Part shown: positions 54,546 to 64,000 of the stretch, piece by piece | Layout of the letters: each line of letters starts with the position of its first letter | Numbering within the stretch: position 1 is the first letter of the stretch | Assembly (NCBI GenBank): GCA_029721435.1 | Contig: CM056582.1 | Location: forward strand, 39,638,611 to 39,702,610 | Direction: 5' to 3' | Source: Gymnothorax reevesii | Lineage: Eukaryota; Chordata; Actinopteri; Anguilliformes; Muraenidae | DNA length: 64,000 nucleotides | Position numbers and translations under genes: made by a program | The notes under the pieces: generated by a model | Seen by the model: the letters and a program-made list of their open reading frames with translations, nothing else | The model's database searches: none | What the model was told of the DNA's origin: nothing

Positions 54546-54826
54546 CACAGGTTCTAGCCATTGTGCCAGGTTCACAGGTTCTAGCAGTTGAAAAAGCCAA
54601 TCGGCAAACAAAATTGCTGTTGTGCACTGCCTGTAGACCAAAATTGTGTCATGAGCCACACCTCCCTCTACCTCTTCCAAGTTTCCGCGGCGTTATTACT
54701 TAGTACATCAAACCTGAAATGCTCACAAAACTGCAGATTTGCGCTAATTGCAAATATTAGCTGACTGCCGGGCTACTCACAACCGTAACGTCTGGCCCAT
54801 TGCTGGGGCCGAGCTGCTAGCAACTC

Positions 54827-56234
54827 AATTACCATTTTTCTCAAACATTGTTCACAAATCTGTCTAAATGTGTGATAGTGAGCACTTTTGCTTTGCTGAG
54901 GCTATCCATCCCACCTCACAGGTGTGCCACATCAAGATGCTCATCAGACACCATTATTAGTGCACAGGTGTACCTTATACTGCCCACAATAAAAGGCCAC
55001 TCTGAAATGTGCAGTTTTGTCTCACAGCAAAATGCCACAGATGGCGCAAGCATTGAGGGAGCGTGAAATTGGCATGCTGACAGCAGGAATGTCAACCAGA
55101 TCTGTTGCTTGGGCATTGAATGTTCATTTCTCCACCATAAGCCGTCTCCAAAGGCGTTTCAGAGAATATGGCAGTACATCCAACCGGCCTCACAACCGCA
55201 GACCACGCGTAACTACACCAGCCCAGGACCTCCACATCCAGCAGGTTCACCTCCAAGATCGTCTGAGACCAGCTACTCAGACAGCTGCTGAAACAATTGG
55301 TTAGCATAACCAAAGAATTTCTGCACAAACTGTCAGAAACCATCTCAGGGAAGCTCAACTGCATGCTCGTCGTCCTCATCGGGGTCTTAACCTGACTCCA
55401 GATCGTCGCCGTAACCGACTTGAGTGGGCAAATGCTCACATTCGATGGCGTCTGGCACGTTGGAGAGGTGTTCTCTTCACGGATGAATCTTGGTTTACAT
55501 TGTCCAGGGCAGATGGCAGACAGCGTGTGTGGCTTCGTGTGGGTGAGCGCTTTGCTGATGTCAATGTTGTGGATCGAGTGGCCCATGGTGGTGGCGGGGT
55601 TATAGTATGGGCAGGCATCTGTTATGGACGAAGAACACAGGTGCATTTTATTGATGGCATTTTGAATGCACAGAGATTCCGTGATGAGATCCTGAGGCCC
55701 ATTGTTGTGCCATACATCCATGAACATCACCTCAGGCTTCAGCAAGATAATGCACGGCCCCATGTTGCAAGGATCTGTACACAATTCTTGGAAGCTGAAA
55801 ATGTCCCAGTTCTTGCATGACCAGCATACTCACCGGACATGTCACCCATTGAGCATGTTTGGGATGTGCTTGACCGGCGTATATGACAGCGCATACCAGT
55901 TCCCACTAATATCCAGCAACTTCGCACAGCTATTGAAGAGCAGTGCAAAAAATGCACATTTCAGGGTGGCCTTTTATTGTGGACAGTCTAAGGTACACCT
56001 GTGCACTAATCATGGTGTCTGATGAGCATCTTGATGTGGCACACTTGTGAGGTGGAATGGATTGTCTCAGCAAAGCAAAAGTGCTCACTATCACACATTT
56101 AGACAGATTTGTGAACAATGTTTGAGAGAAATGGTAATATTGTGTATCTGGAATGAATTTTAGATCTTTGAGTCCATCTCATGACAAATGGGAGCAAAAA
56201 CAAAAGTGTTGCGTTTATATTTTTGTTGAGTGTA
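54827..56234 (+). mobile_element. Tc1-like element G, left end truncated
   Basis: The right end is complete, finishing 'tatttttgttgagtgta'. The left inverted repeat begins only at 'ttaccatttttctcaaacat', so about 100 bp of the outer left repeat is missing. The pairing then continues for about 110 bp ('tgtgatagtgagcacttttg'). The right end abuts LINE sequence at a TA that is present in the LINE copy at 41380, so it landed in a LINE. Confidence 0.88.
55032..55978 (+). pseudogene. Tc1-like transposase G, near complete
   Basis: One frame from MPQMAQALREREIGMLTAGM covers both helix-turn-helix units (STRSVAWALNVHFSTISRLQ; RNHLREAQLHARRPHRG) and the catalytic domain: LFTDESWF, GGGGVIVWAGICYGRRTQ, LQQDNARPHVARICTQF and MSPIEHVWDVLDRR. 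It is interrupted by TAG at 55302-55304, TGA at 55818-55820 and a TGA near 55883; the last part is also affected by a small change near 55945. All three catalytic acidic residues are readable. Relative to family consensus FTDESRF, an arginine is changed to tryptophan. Confidence 0.9.
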
Positions 56235-56470
56235 TTTCTTCACCCAAAGAGTCATTTCAATGTGGAATAGCTTGCCTGACCATATTGTTGAGGCAGAGAC
56301 CTTGGGAGTTTTCAAGAGCAGGCTTGACTTAAAACTAGATACCATTGAGTCATAGAGTATCTGAAGTGATATATTAACAATAGTATAAAGAAACTGGCGA
56401 GCCTAGCCGGGCTGAATGGCCTGTTCTTGCCAGTCATATCATTTCATGTTATGTTATGTTATGTTATGTG
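56235..56470 (+). mobile_element. CR1-like LINE 3' end with (ATGTT)n tail
   Basis: 'tttcttcacccaaagagtca' to 'tgttatgttatgttatgtga', closely matching 41391-41610. Both copies end in the same pentanucleotide tail, as LINEs of this group do. Confidence 0.88.
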
Positions 56471-56884
56471 AAGAATGATGGGTGCGCAAGGGTTGATGGG
56501 AACTGTAGTTCTCATTTCCCTCCGCTCTGCTCCACTGGGGCTGAAAAAAAGTAGTTTTTGCCCTGAAAACCCATGGTCTGAAATGGTAACATGTCCACGA
56601 CAATACTGGGACCCTCCTGTCACCGCGATAACTGTGAAATTGGCCGTACCGTTACATCCCTAGTTCAGATATGACCATATTTAAAGCAGTTACTAGTAGT
56701 ACATACTCTATACTAGTATATGTTTCACTGCAAAAGTTCTGATTGCAGCATGTTATTAAAATTGTACTTCAGTTAATTAGATTTTCAAAGGTTGTCATCC
56801 AAGTTATGGTTACAAAGCAATATACGATATATGCAATAATTATGGTGGTAATAAAGAGTTTTGGAACCAACAAATGAGTTCATC
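56471..56884. other. No gene seen
   Basis: Non-coding stretch after the LINE tail. Confidence 0.5.
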
Positions 56885-57235
56885 CATGACTTCCTTTACA
56901 TCCTAAATACAAACCTAGGCTCCATCTGTGACCATTTTGGTGATAAATGTCATTGAAATTTCACTATGTCAAGATACTATGACCTTTGAAGGTCACTGAA
57001 AGTCAAGTTTAAAATCACAAAATGCAATGCCAGACATGACTTCTATATGCCTCTAATACAAACCCAAGCTGTATCTGTCAAAGTCATGGTGATGGAAGTA
57101 ATTAAAAATCACTAGTTAGATCTTCGAAGATCACCAAAGATCAACTTCAAGGTCACCAAATGAAAGTTAATTCATGACTTTCCATAAGCGTTAAATTCAC
57201 ATACAATATATACTCTATCTCCAATATTTTCAAGC
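56885..57235. repeat. Diverged tandem units, period about 140-150 bp
   Basis: 'catgactt' followed by an 'aatacaaacc...ct..atctgt'-type block recurs at 56885, 57035 and 57173 (spacing 150 and 138), with 'gaaggtcac' and 'aaggtcacc' words between. Confidence 0.6.
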
Positions 57236-57659
57236 CCAGGCATCTAATAACTCGTTTACATTTGCCCGTACGATCATACGGGTTCTAAGAGAACCTGCGA
57301 TCAGTTTGTGGCTCCGATCGAATTCCAGCCGTAGACCGATCTTTTGGCTCGTGGTTTTCCTAACTGGTTGAAAGTGTGAAGTACTTGTTCAATACGTGCT
57401 TCGTTCGATTGCCTTGCGATAGCTACGGCTCCCGTGACGATCATGGAAAATTTATGGTCGCAAATGACACGCTGGTAACGCAAGAGTCACGTGCGTGGCA
57501 TGCACGATTCAAGTACGGGAGATGTACGAAACACGTACATGTTGGTCAGTGGCGTGCACAGACATTATGGGGGGCAAGTGCTCAGGGGGGAGGGGGGGAA
57601 CTTTTTTGCACTCGTGGAAAATTTTATTATAGTGTGAGATTAAAAAAATAAAATAAACA

Positions 57660-57945
57660 TTACACCCACATGTCCGGCCTGGGGCCTTTCTGTGTGGAGT
57701 TTGCATGTTCTCCCCGTGTTGCGTGGGTTTTCGCCGGTTACTCCGGTTTCCTCCCACAGTCCAAAGACATGCATATCAGGCTAATTGGAGACACCTAATT
57801 GCCCATAGGTATGAGTGTGAGAGTGAATGGTGTGTGAATGGTGTGTGCGCCCTGCGATGGATTGGCAAGCTGTTCAGGGTGGGTCCCTGCCTTTGCCCGT
57901 AGTCAGCTGGGATAGGCTCCAGCCCGTGACCCTAGTGAGGAGATG
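57660..57945 (+). repeat. Dispersed fish repeat
   Basis: 'tttgcatgttctccccgtgt', 'ctcccacagtccaaagacat', 'ctgggataggctccagcccg': a sequence very frequent in ray-finned fish genomes. The inverse copy is at 18050-18240. Confidence 0.75.
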
Positions 57946-58716
57946 CCAAGAAGGCCTTCAGTAACATCACCCTTTCCCGGATAATTGCTCTTAAACTGTT
58001 TGCGATCAGGTTTGATTGATTAACAATCAAACAGTTAATTAACAGAATAGCCACCACCAATGTGTGACACGTAATGATTAAGAAATGCTAATTACAAAGC
58101 GATTGCCTGTTGGCTATGTTGATATAATTGATGTGAATCCACAAGGATGACAATCTGCAAAAAATCCGAAACTTTCGCGGACTTATACTTTCGCAATTAT
58201 TTTCCTCTTCACTCAGCTGTGCTTCTTACCTGCCAACGCACTAGCTGTCACATTCAGAGTATATAGAACGGTTTCTCATGGCTAATTACTCAATGAACGT
58301 CGCAAATTAATTTACGCAAATTCAAAAATTATAAAGACGTAGGCTATTGATATTTTTTCCGTAGCTATTGGTGTGCGGAAGTAAGTTAAACGCAGTATAA
58401 TTTCGTACTGCACTGTATAGCAAGGCTTTCAAAAACAAGTTAGATTCTCGTCGGTTCCTCCAATCAGTCTGAGCAACGGTTGCTAATCGGGGAGGTAAAC
58501 TGCGAGAAGTGTCTGTCATTTAGAAGTGAAAGGTGAGGTTATTGCTGGCCCTGTGTTTCTGCCAACGAACCATCACTGTGTAGGAGACATGCAACTGCAC
58601 AACGAAATGATTACAGGTTGGGCTGTACGATTTCTCTTGATCTGTGTGTTACCTGGCTGGCGGGGCACAAGACTGTGGCTTCTAGTCGCTCAGCTGATAT
58701 GCTCCTGCAGCGCATC

Positions 58717-58833
58717 CACAGAGATATAAGAAAACTAGAGTGGACAATCCTGTCACTTCCGAGGCGGCTATTCTGCCTTCAGCGCTTTGGCCCAGCCCAC
58801 GCGGCGGCCACTCGAGTTTTCTTATATCTCAGT
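58717..58833. repeat. Foldback with 23-bp arms
   Basis: 58720-58743 and 58808-58830 are inverted copies with one mismatch (core 'gatataagaaaact'). GC-rich loop of about 65 bp. Confidence 0.85.
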
Positions 58834-59218
58834 GAGCGCATATACACTGCGCGCGTGTTCACGTGACAAAGGAAGAGGGATCGGAAGCTCGTGAGGAGGT
58901 GGCCCATTTCGGGGCATTTTTTTCAGTAGTTTTTAGTCAGACAGCTTTTCTAAAAGATCATTTCAACATTGGCCCCACTAAAGTGTCAATAATAATAATA
59001 AAAAAAAAAAAAAACAAAGTTTCAAAAGGGCACTTTCATTGATAAAGGGCAAAGAGGCAAGTGCTGTAGCACCACCTAGCGTCTATCTGTGCACGCCTAT
59101 GATGTTGGTGATTGTAAGTGAAAAGTGCCAGTGACTTAAGTGTAACTTGCGATAATTGCAGGCTACAAGTACTTGTAAATCAAGGCAGCAACGGGTCCCG
59201 TGACGGTCTGGGGGTCCT

Positions 59219-59226
59219 ATAAAAGT
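59219..59226 (+). promoter_or_regulatory. Possible TATA box of the Harbinger gene
   Basis: CTATAAAA stands about 55 bp before the ATG at 59276, in the position expected for a core promoter. Based on the motif and position alone. Confidence 0.35.
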
Positions 59227-59275
59227 TGCTACAATTTTTACATCATCAATTAACCTCCATCACATCATCGAGATC

Positions 59276-59575
59276 ATGAATGATCCATTGGTTGAGCATC
59301 AGAGGGAACGAAGAATGGAACAAGATGCCCTGGTGCTCCTGATATATCGACGACAGATGAGGAGAAGACGGAAGAGATACTGGGTCAAACCCTGGCTTTC
59401 AAGGAGGCTCATTTTGGGCCAATATGACACGTTGCACATGAGGGACTCTTGCGTTTGCTACGTGCTCCTTACTTCTGACATACTGTACATGCCAATAATT
59501 TACGGAACAAGTATGTTTATCGATCTTTGCATGTACAATGCTCATGCGTGTACCGTACGTTTGTCTTGCGGGTAG
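59276..59575 (+). CDS. PIF/Harbinger transposase N-terminal exon
   Basis: ATG at 59276. Reads ERRMEQDALVLLIYRRQMRR, RRKRYWVKPWLSRRLILGQY. The RRRRRYWVxPWLxxRxxxGQY block is the standard start of Harbinger nucleases in animals. After about residue 55 (DTLHMRD) the frame no longer resembles the family, which suggests either a splice donor, for instance the GTATGT at 59510-59515, or decay. The catalytic exon is not found downstream before the element's right end at about 59935, so it is probably a defective copy. Confidence 0.7.
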   Translation: MNDPLVEHQRERRMEQDALVLLIYRRQMRRRRKRYWVKPWLSRRLILGQYDTLHMRDSCVCYVLLTSDILYMPIIYGTSMFIDLCMYNAHACTVRLSCG

Positions 59576-59974
59576 TAATTTAAAATTGTACTTGGAGTGA
59601 GGGTCAATAGTAGTACGGGAAAAGTACTTTTAACTTACTTATGCCATGCGGTTTTTTTCTAAAATAACTCCCTGTATCAAACTACGTCTCTCGTACTTTT
59701 AAAGAACTTGTAAAGTACTTGTCTCTTGCGTCCTGGCCACGGGTGACTGATCCGTAGGGCCCCCGTGGAAAAAACCTGCATACAGGTTTCCCAAAATTTG
59801 GCCGTACGGGCAGTCTACGGGCACCCTAATCGCAGCAGACATTGTGCGTGCATCGTGCAGCACACAGCCAAAATCCCCAATTTTTGGCCGCGGACTGGCC
59901 GTAGACGCCCGTACGATCAATTGTAAAGGAGGTGTAAATTTAAACATTTTAACATTTTGCTTGACGTCGAGTTT

Positions 59975-60560
59975 GATCTTTCAAGGTCATCTGAGGTTAA
60001 CTTAAACACTACCAAAATACAGGTCATATATGACCTCCTTCATGTGGTTAATATAAATAAGCTGTATTGCTAACTATTTAGGCTCCACAGTACATTCTGC
60101 GTGTTCCGTATCGGACTCAAGGTTAAAGTACAGCGGCCCCATAACAGTAGACCGACTTCCAGTGATTCAATCAAATTGGCACTTGCACTGTACATTGAGG
60201 GTACCCAGGTAAGTTGATTGCGTGGTTTAGAAAAAGTTATCAGTCATCATTTTGCTCTATCTCGAATTTCACCCTTCAATGTCATCTGAGGTCCACTTTA
60301 ACACAGCCAAAATATAGGTCATATGTGACTTCAGAAGGTTAATACGAATAACATAAGGTCTATTTGCAACCATTTGGCTTCCACAGGCCATTTTGCATAT
60401 TCTCCAGAAGACCCAATGTTAAAGTACCACGCCCCCAGTAGACCCACGTTCGTTGACTCAATCAAAATGGCAATCGCATTGTACATTGATGGTTGGAAAG
60501 GGAATTCATTGCCTGATTTAGACAAAAGTTATCAGACAGTTTTTGAGGAAAAATTTTTTG
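59975..60560. repeat. Two tandem units of about 295 bp
   Basis: 'gtcatctgag' occurs at 59986 and 60281. Both units share 'ccaaaata(c/t)aggtcatat', 'ggttaata' and 'gttaaagtac' in the same order. 295 is close to twice 147, and the array shares 'aaggtca' words with 56885-57235 across the Harbinger insertion. Confidence 0.75.
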
Positions 60561-60570
60561 AAATTTTTAT

Positions 60571-60760
60571 GCCGGGTTAGCTCACTCGATTGAGGCGCCG
60601 CATTTGCAGAGCAGTAGTGACTACCACGGGGCAGGTTCAATCGCCGGTCATATCAACCAGCGGTGGTTGGTAGGTAGCTTTCTCAGAGCAGTGCATGATT
60701 GGATAAAGCGCTGCAGGGATGCAAATTGGGTAGGGACTGGCGGGATGGGATCTTAAAAAT
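60571..60760 (+). mobile_element. tRNA-derived SINE-like element
   Basis: GGTTAGCTCACTCGATTGAG (60575-60594) is an A-box-like start. GGTTCAATC at 60634-60642 is a B box, with spacing as in a tRNA gene. No full cloverleaf is apparent, and the sequence continues with an unrelated body, as in tRNA-derived SINEs. The 3' end is uncertain. Confidence 0.6.
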
Positions 60761-61169
60761 AGTTGCCTTGCTTTTTGCTCAAGCGCCTCCTGTTGGCCAG
60801 CTGGGCGCTCGTCAGTGAGATTCTTAGCTTGCTCATGTTCGAGTATCCTCCGCCCTCGTTCTAATCTTGCGAAGGTTTCGACCAATGATTATAAAGATGC
60901 AGGGGCTGATAGGCGTGTACTTCCGGGGAGAGCCAAGAACTCTCTCTCTCTCCTGAGCTGGCAACAAGGGGATGCATATGAGCCAGCCGTGTATATAGTC
61001 CTCAATTTGGGCATTCCAGTTTCAGGTGGGATTGAACAAATCTCTATTTCCAAGTCCTATCTTTTAACTCTGGGGCCAAAATTTCAAAGTCCTATGAAAA
61101 TGTAATTAAAACAATTCAATCAAAAATCTTAAAAATATGTCTGGGGATATGGTCTGATCGTATGTCATG
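60761..61169. other. No gene seen
   Basis: Non-coding stretch between the SINE-like element and the LINE. Confidence 0.5.
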
Positions 61170-62700
61170 GCAAATTCACAGGAATATTTATCAGGCCCAA
61201 AAAAAAGAAGATAAAAAATGTTCTGGATGATGTTCAATGGAGAAGAAACCATGACAATAGTTTAACAGCCCATAGGGCCAGTGCGCTGAAAATAGAGTCA
61301 GTCACAGAAGTTTTTGGTATGGCCTTACCTCTCTCTATGACTGCTCCTCAATCTGCCCTATGTTCTATCATCACATTCCAAGGCAGTAGCACTCTAATGA
61401 AATTTGGTACAAATACCTGGAATACTTATGTTAAATTGATTGATAGTTCCAAATCTACCACGGGTTTCCTAAACCTGATCTCTTCAAAACTATTCAAAGA
61501 GCGACTAAAAATTTTAAGAGTTCCGCTCCTCCATATTATTAATGAGTCTTTTAATTTTTCCATTGATCCTACAATCTTCTAAACGGCTATCGATAAACGT
61601 CTACTCAAGAAACTAAACCTAGACCTCCACAATTTAACTAACTACAGAGCAATTTCTTACTTTCATTTCAGGTCTTAACTGTTGGAAAGAGCTGTTTCTT
61701 GTCAGCTTACTGCCCATCTGCATAGAATTATCTTTGTGACAGTTTTCAGTCTGGATTTAGACCTAATCGATGTATGGATGCAACAGTACCCAAAGTAATC
61801 AACAATAGATGAATTACCATGAGCTCAGATCAAAGTTCTATTTTTATGCTCGATGACCAGAGCACTGCCCTCAAAACTGGACTATTCCATTCTCTTAGAT
61901 CATGTGGTCAACTATGCTGGTAGAGGCTGGACAAAACACAATGTGCTGTACTTAACAACTCCATATCAGATTACTCAGGCATGGAGTCCCATAAGGCTCA
62001 GTTCTAGGTCCGCTACGTTTTTATGTTTACATGCTACTACTTGGGTACATATTCAGAAACTTTCATCATTATGTCAGTGATTTGCAAATTTACCTTCCTG
62101 TAACAGCCAATGATTCCTCCAATTTTGTGAATTTTAAAAACTGCTTATTTGATATCAAATGCTAGTTATGTACAAACTTATTTCTCATAAAAATCAGTAA
62201 AACTGAGATTTTGTTTGTTGGTCCAGCTAAACATACGTGCCTGATCACGGATAACACCATAACTTTGGATAAATTTGGATAACTTTGATGGCTGTTTCAT
62301 TTTTCAAAGCAAACAATTAGGACTCTGGTAGCAGTCTTTCATCCTTCTCAATCCTTTGAACGACACAATAATGACATCACTAAATTTGCCTTTTTCCATC
62401 AATTTATCAAGGATTCGCCCAACTTATTAACGGATGCTAAAACCCTAGCACATGCATTGATAACATCAAGATTAAATTACTGCAATGCATTTTTCTTGGG
62501 TCTTTCACGAAATTGACCAAAGGGTCTTCAATTAATCTCGTATGTCGCGGTTTGAGTACCTCAGATCACATTCCTTATACATTCAAAGTTTACCGTCAAA
62601 GGCCTGTCAGCAGACATCCACCATTGTCACGAGATAATCAATGTTATTTGCTCCATCTGCGGGTGGTTTTAATGTTTTGGTTCATGGGTGTGCACCGTAT
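61170..62700 (+). mobile_element. L2-like LINE, decayed RT
   Basis: Plus-strand frames keep the family order. SSKLFKERLKILRVPLLHII is followed by an RT fingers block (KRLLKKLNLDLHNLTNYRAI), LLERAVSCQLTAHLHR, LDYSILLDHVVNYAGRGWT (the D-H-x-I-L-L-x-R-L region) and, near 62460-62520, a SRLNYCNAFFLGLS C-terminal block. The last resembles SRLDYCNALYxGLP of CR1/L2 LINEs. Stops are frequent and the YADD region is not recognised, so this is an old relic. Confidence 0.78.
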
Positions 62701-63079
62701 GAATGTATACATAAGGGTAACGAGCGTGTATGTGCGCCTCATGTTAAATGAGTCACAACTCAATTTGATTTTATATGATTTTTACACACACTCACAAATT
62801 TGCCCCTTTTCAGGATTTTGCAAATTGGAAAAGACACATTAGGCAGCTGGACTAATAGGATGAAAGAAATGGCATTACTATCAGAGATTAGAGGCTGGGC
62901 AGATTGCATAGCGTGAGGCTTCCTAAAACTGAGAGGTTTTCAGAAGAACCTGGATTACTCAAATGCTGAAAAATGAAAATAAATGTGTTAAAATGAAAAC
63001 GGATGTAAAACAGTTGGTAACATGGCTGGCAGAAAATGAACACTACCGTAGCGAGGGGACACATCCGAGCTGCACGTAC
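62701..63079 (-). other. usp54 intron, donor side
   Basis: Opens on the minus strand with the donor GTACGTG at 63079-63073. Otherwise non-coding. Confidence 0.6.
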
Positions 63080-63635
63080 CTGTGAGGGACACCTCTGTTT
63101 TCTTCAGCGAGGGGCATATCCATACTGACGGGGCTGCTGCTGTTCCTCTCGCTGCTCTCATAGCCGCTCTCCATCCTCTGGATCAGGCGAGGTGGAGGGT
63201 TTAGCCCCCTTAGGGCTGGTGGGGGCGGTGGGGGCTCCATCACACTGGAGCTGAGCATCCCGACCCCCGTCCCTAATCCTGGTCCCGACCCTTCCACCTG
63301 AGCACTGGCATCCTCTGGCAGGGGGTATTCTGCCCCGAGGGGGCTCCTCCCAGCCTCCCGGGGGCGCTCTTTGCTGAAGATGCTGTCAATATTGAGGGCC
63401 TCACGTCGCGGGCGCCATGTGGGACGGTAACGCCCCCCAGAGGAGCTGGACTTCGATTCGCTGCTGGTGCTCTCGTCTTCCCAGTCAAGGACCCTGGCCC
63501 CGGGCTCCGAGCTGCCCACCCCAGAGCTGGAGGAGGACGACAGGTTCCGGCTGTGCGCCATTAAGTCCCTGAGCCGGCCCGAGGAACAGGGCTTCGGTAT
63601 GGAGCGAGAGGTCAGCTGGTCCTTCAGAGTGTCCG
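63080..63635 (-). CDS. usp54: usp54 exon (RPTWRPRREALNIDSIFSK block)
   Basis: 556-bp exon on the minus strand; acceptor CTCTCCAG|CGGACACTC and donor CCTCACAG|GTACGTG. It reads DTLKDQLTSRSIPKPCSSGR, a serine-rich stretch, RPTWRPRREALNIDSIFSKE, a proline run and RLIQRMESGYESSERNSSS. These blocks are those I know from vertebrate USP54, directly downstream of the USP fold. Enters phase 1, leaves phase 2. GC-rich, unlike the surrounding introns. USP53, the sister paralogue, is the main alternative. The catalytic-like exons should lie to the right of the window. Function (cell junction or cytoskeletal scaffolding) cannot be judged from this part. Confidence 0.88.
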
Positions 63636-63892
63636 CTGGAGAGAGGAGGGAAGCAAGGAGAGAAAGGAAGATGAGGGGGTGATCCACACTGTAAATAACA
63701 TGGCAATTAATTTCAGTAAAATGCTGACAACTGGCATTGTACAATTTTACCAAATAAATAATGGCAAAAACATATTAAGTGTACTATACTAGCAGGCTGC
63801 GCATCTCCAATGGAAGACAATCACCCGCTGCCGTGTTCTTACGTCTAGTAGAAAGCTTTCACGGTCGGAGGCGTTATTGCTGCAAAGGTCCA
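63636..63892 (-). other. usp54 intron, acceptor side
   Basis: Polypyrimidine tract CCCTCCTCTCTCCAG before the exon; the rest is non-coding. Confidence 0.6.
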
Positions 63893-64000
63893 ATTGAATT
63901 CAATTTTATTTGTATTAGCACTTTTTGCTGTTGAGACTTGATCCACTTTACAAAGGATGGGGCCTGAACGACCAAGGAGCAAGCTAGCATCTCAGAAATA
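63893..64000. repeat. Edge of a dispersed fish repeat
   Basis: 'ttgaattcaattttatttgt' followed by a 'cactttacaaaggatg'-like block is a very common repeat start or end in fish genomes. It runs out of the window. Confidence 0.5.

Larger units (their letters stand above)
57547..59101. mobile_element. hAT-type element with intact target duplication
   Basis: CAGTGGCGTGCACAGA at the left and TCTGTGCACGCCTATG at the right are inverted ends. ATGTTGGT stands on both sides (57539-57546 and 59102-59109), a perfect 8-bp duplication. The 1555-bp interior holds a dispersed repeat and a foldback but no transposase. Confidence 0.85.
57250..59935 (+). mobile_element. PIF/Harbinger element with nested hAT
   Basis: 'ctcgtttacatttgcccgta' at the left and, inverted, 'ctcctttacaattgatcgta' at the right resemble each other. 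Inside both ends are 'cgtacggg'-rich words. It carries a Harbinger first exon (59276-59575), and a hAT-type element with intact duplication (57547-59101). No catalytic exon is visible. Confidence 0.6.

Noticed and set aside
54180..54680. 166-codon minus-strand frame
   Set aside because: Crosses the TG microsatellite and reads as HTHTHTH; no domain.
55092..55784. 230-codon minus-strand frame
   Set aside because: Antisense of the Tc1-like transposase at 55032-55978.
60571..60645. Functional tRNA gene
   Set aside because: A- and B-box words are present, but the acceptor stem and anticodon arm do not pair convincingly; SINE head fits better.
63273..63706. Alternative frames over the 63-kb exon
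   Set aside because: Shadows of the usp54 exon; only the phase starting at 63635 carries conserved motifs.

Overview
The window reads as nuclear DNA of a ray-finned (probably teleost) fish. Its repeats are the typical fish mix: Tc1-like elements, hAT, piggyBac-like and PIF/Harbinger DNA transposons, an endonuclease-bearing Helitron, CR1/L2-type LINEs, a Ty3/gypsy remnant and a tRNA-like SINE. The only host gene I can support is split into small exons with GT-AG borders, spread over about 50 kb of repeat-filled introns. The species cannot be fixed from the sequence.

Host gene. Five minus-strand exons at 63080-63635, 48349-48482, 31064-31225, 24467-24589 and 13944-14115 join in one unbroken reading phase (about 382 codons). 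From memory of the family they match the region downstream of the catalytic domain of USP54, an inactive ubiquitin-hydrolase paralogue. The USP domain should lie right of the window and the long C-terminal exons left of it. Everything else is intron or gene flank filled by transposons.

Layout, left to right. 3-5159: Helentron-type Helitron (HUH Rep, PIF1-like helicase, APE-like endonuclease), cut by the window edge and broken by one in-frame stop. 5.5-8.7 kb: Tc1-like fragment, small TIR element, full Tc1-like element. 9.0-13.4 kb: piggyBac-like repeat holding a Tc1-like element and a hAT-type element. 13.9-14.1 kb: usp54 exon. 14.7-21.1 kb: probable Harbinger territory with two Tc1-like remnants. 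21.9-23.9 kb: second piggyBac-like copy with a nested hAT-type element. 24.5 kb: usp54 exon. 27.4-28.9 kb: giant inverted repeat made of two Tc1-like halves. 29.3-30.8 kb: Tc1-like element. 31.1 kb: usp54 exon. 31.6-35.0 kb: CR1-like LINE split inside its RT by Harbinger, foldback and hAT pieces. 35.1-36.1 kb: TIR element and a near-perfect hairpin. 36.9-40.3 kb: 5'-truncated Ty3/gypsy element. 42.4-47.9 kb: nest of hAT-type elements with readable 8-bp target duplications. 48.4 kb: usp54 exon. 50.3-51.8 kb: L2-like LINE. 54.4-56.5 kb: CR1-like LINE with a Tc1-like insertion. 57.2-59.9 kb: Harbinger element with a nested hAT. 60.6 kb: SINE. 61.2-62.7 kb: L2-like LINE. 63.1-63.6 kb: usp54 exon.

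I see no complete, clearly functional transposase gene. Best preserved are the Helentron (one stop), the Tc1-like copy at 54827-56234 (three stops) and the gypsy RNase H-integrase frame. The signals most worth a second look are the 1.45-kb inverted repeat, the TG repeats at both ends of one usp54 intron, the dated nest at 42-48 kb, and the tandem arrays with a period near 146 bp. All family names rest on motif recognition by eye; no search or alignment was run.
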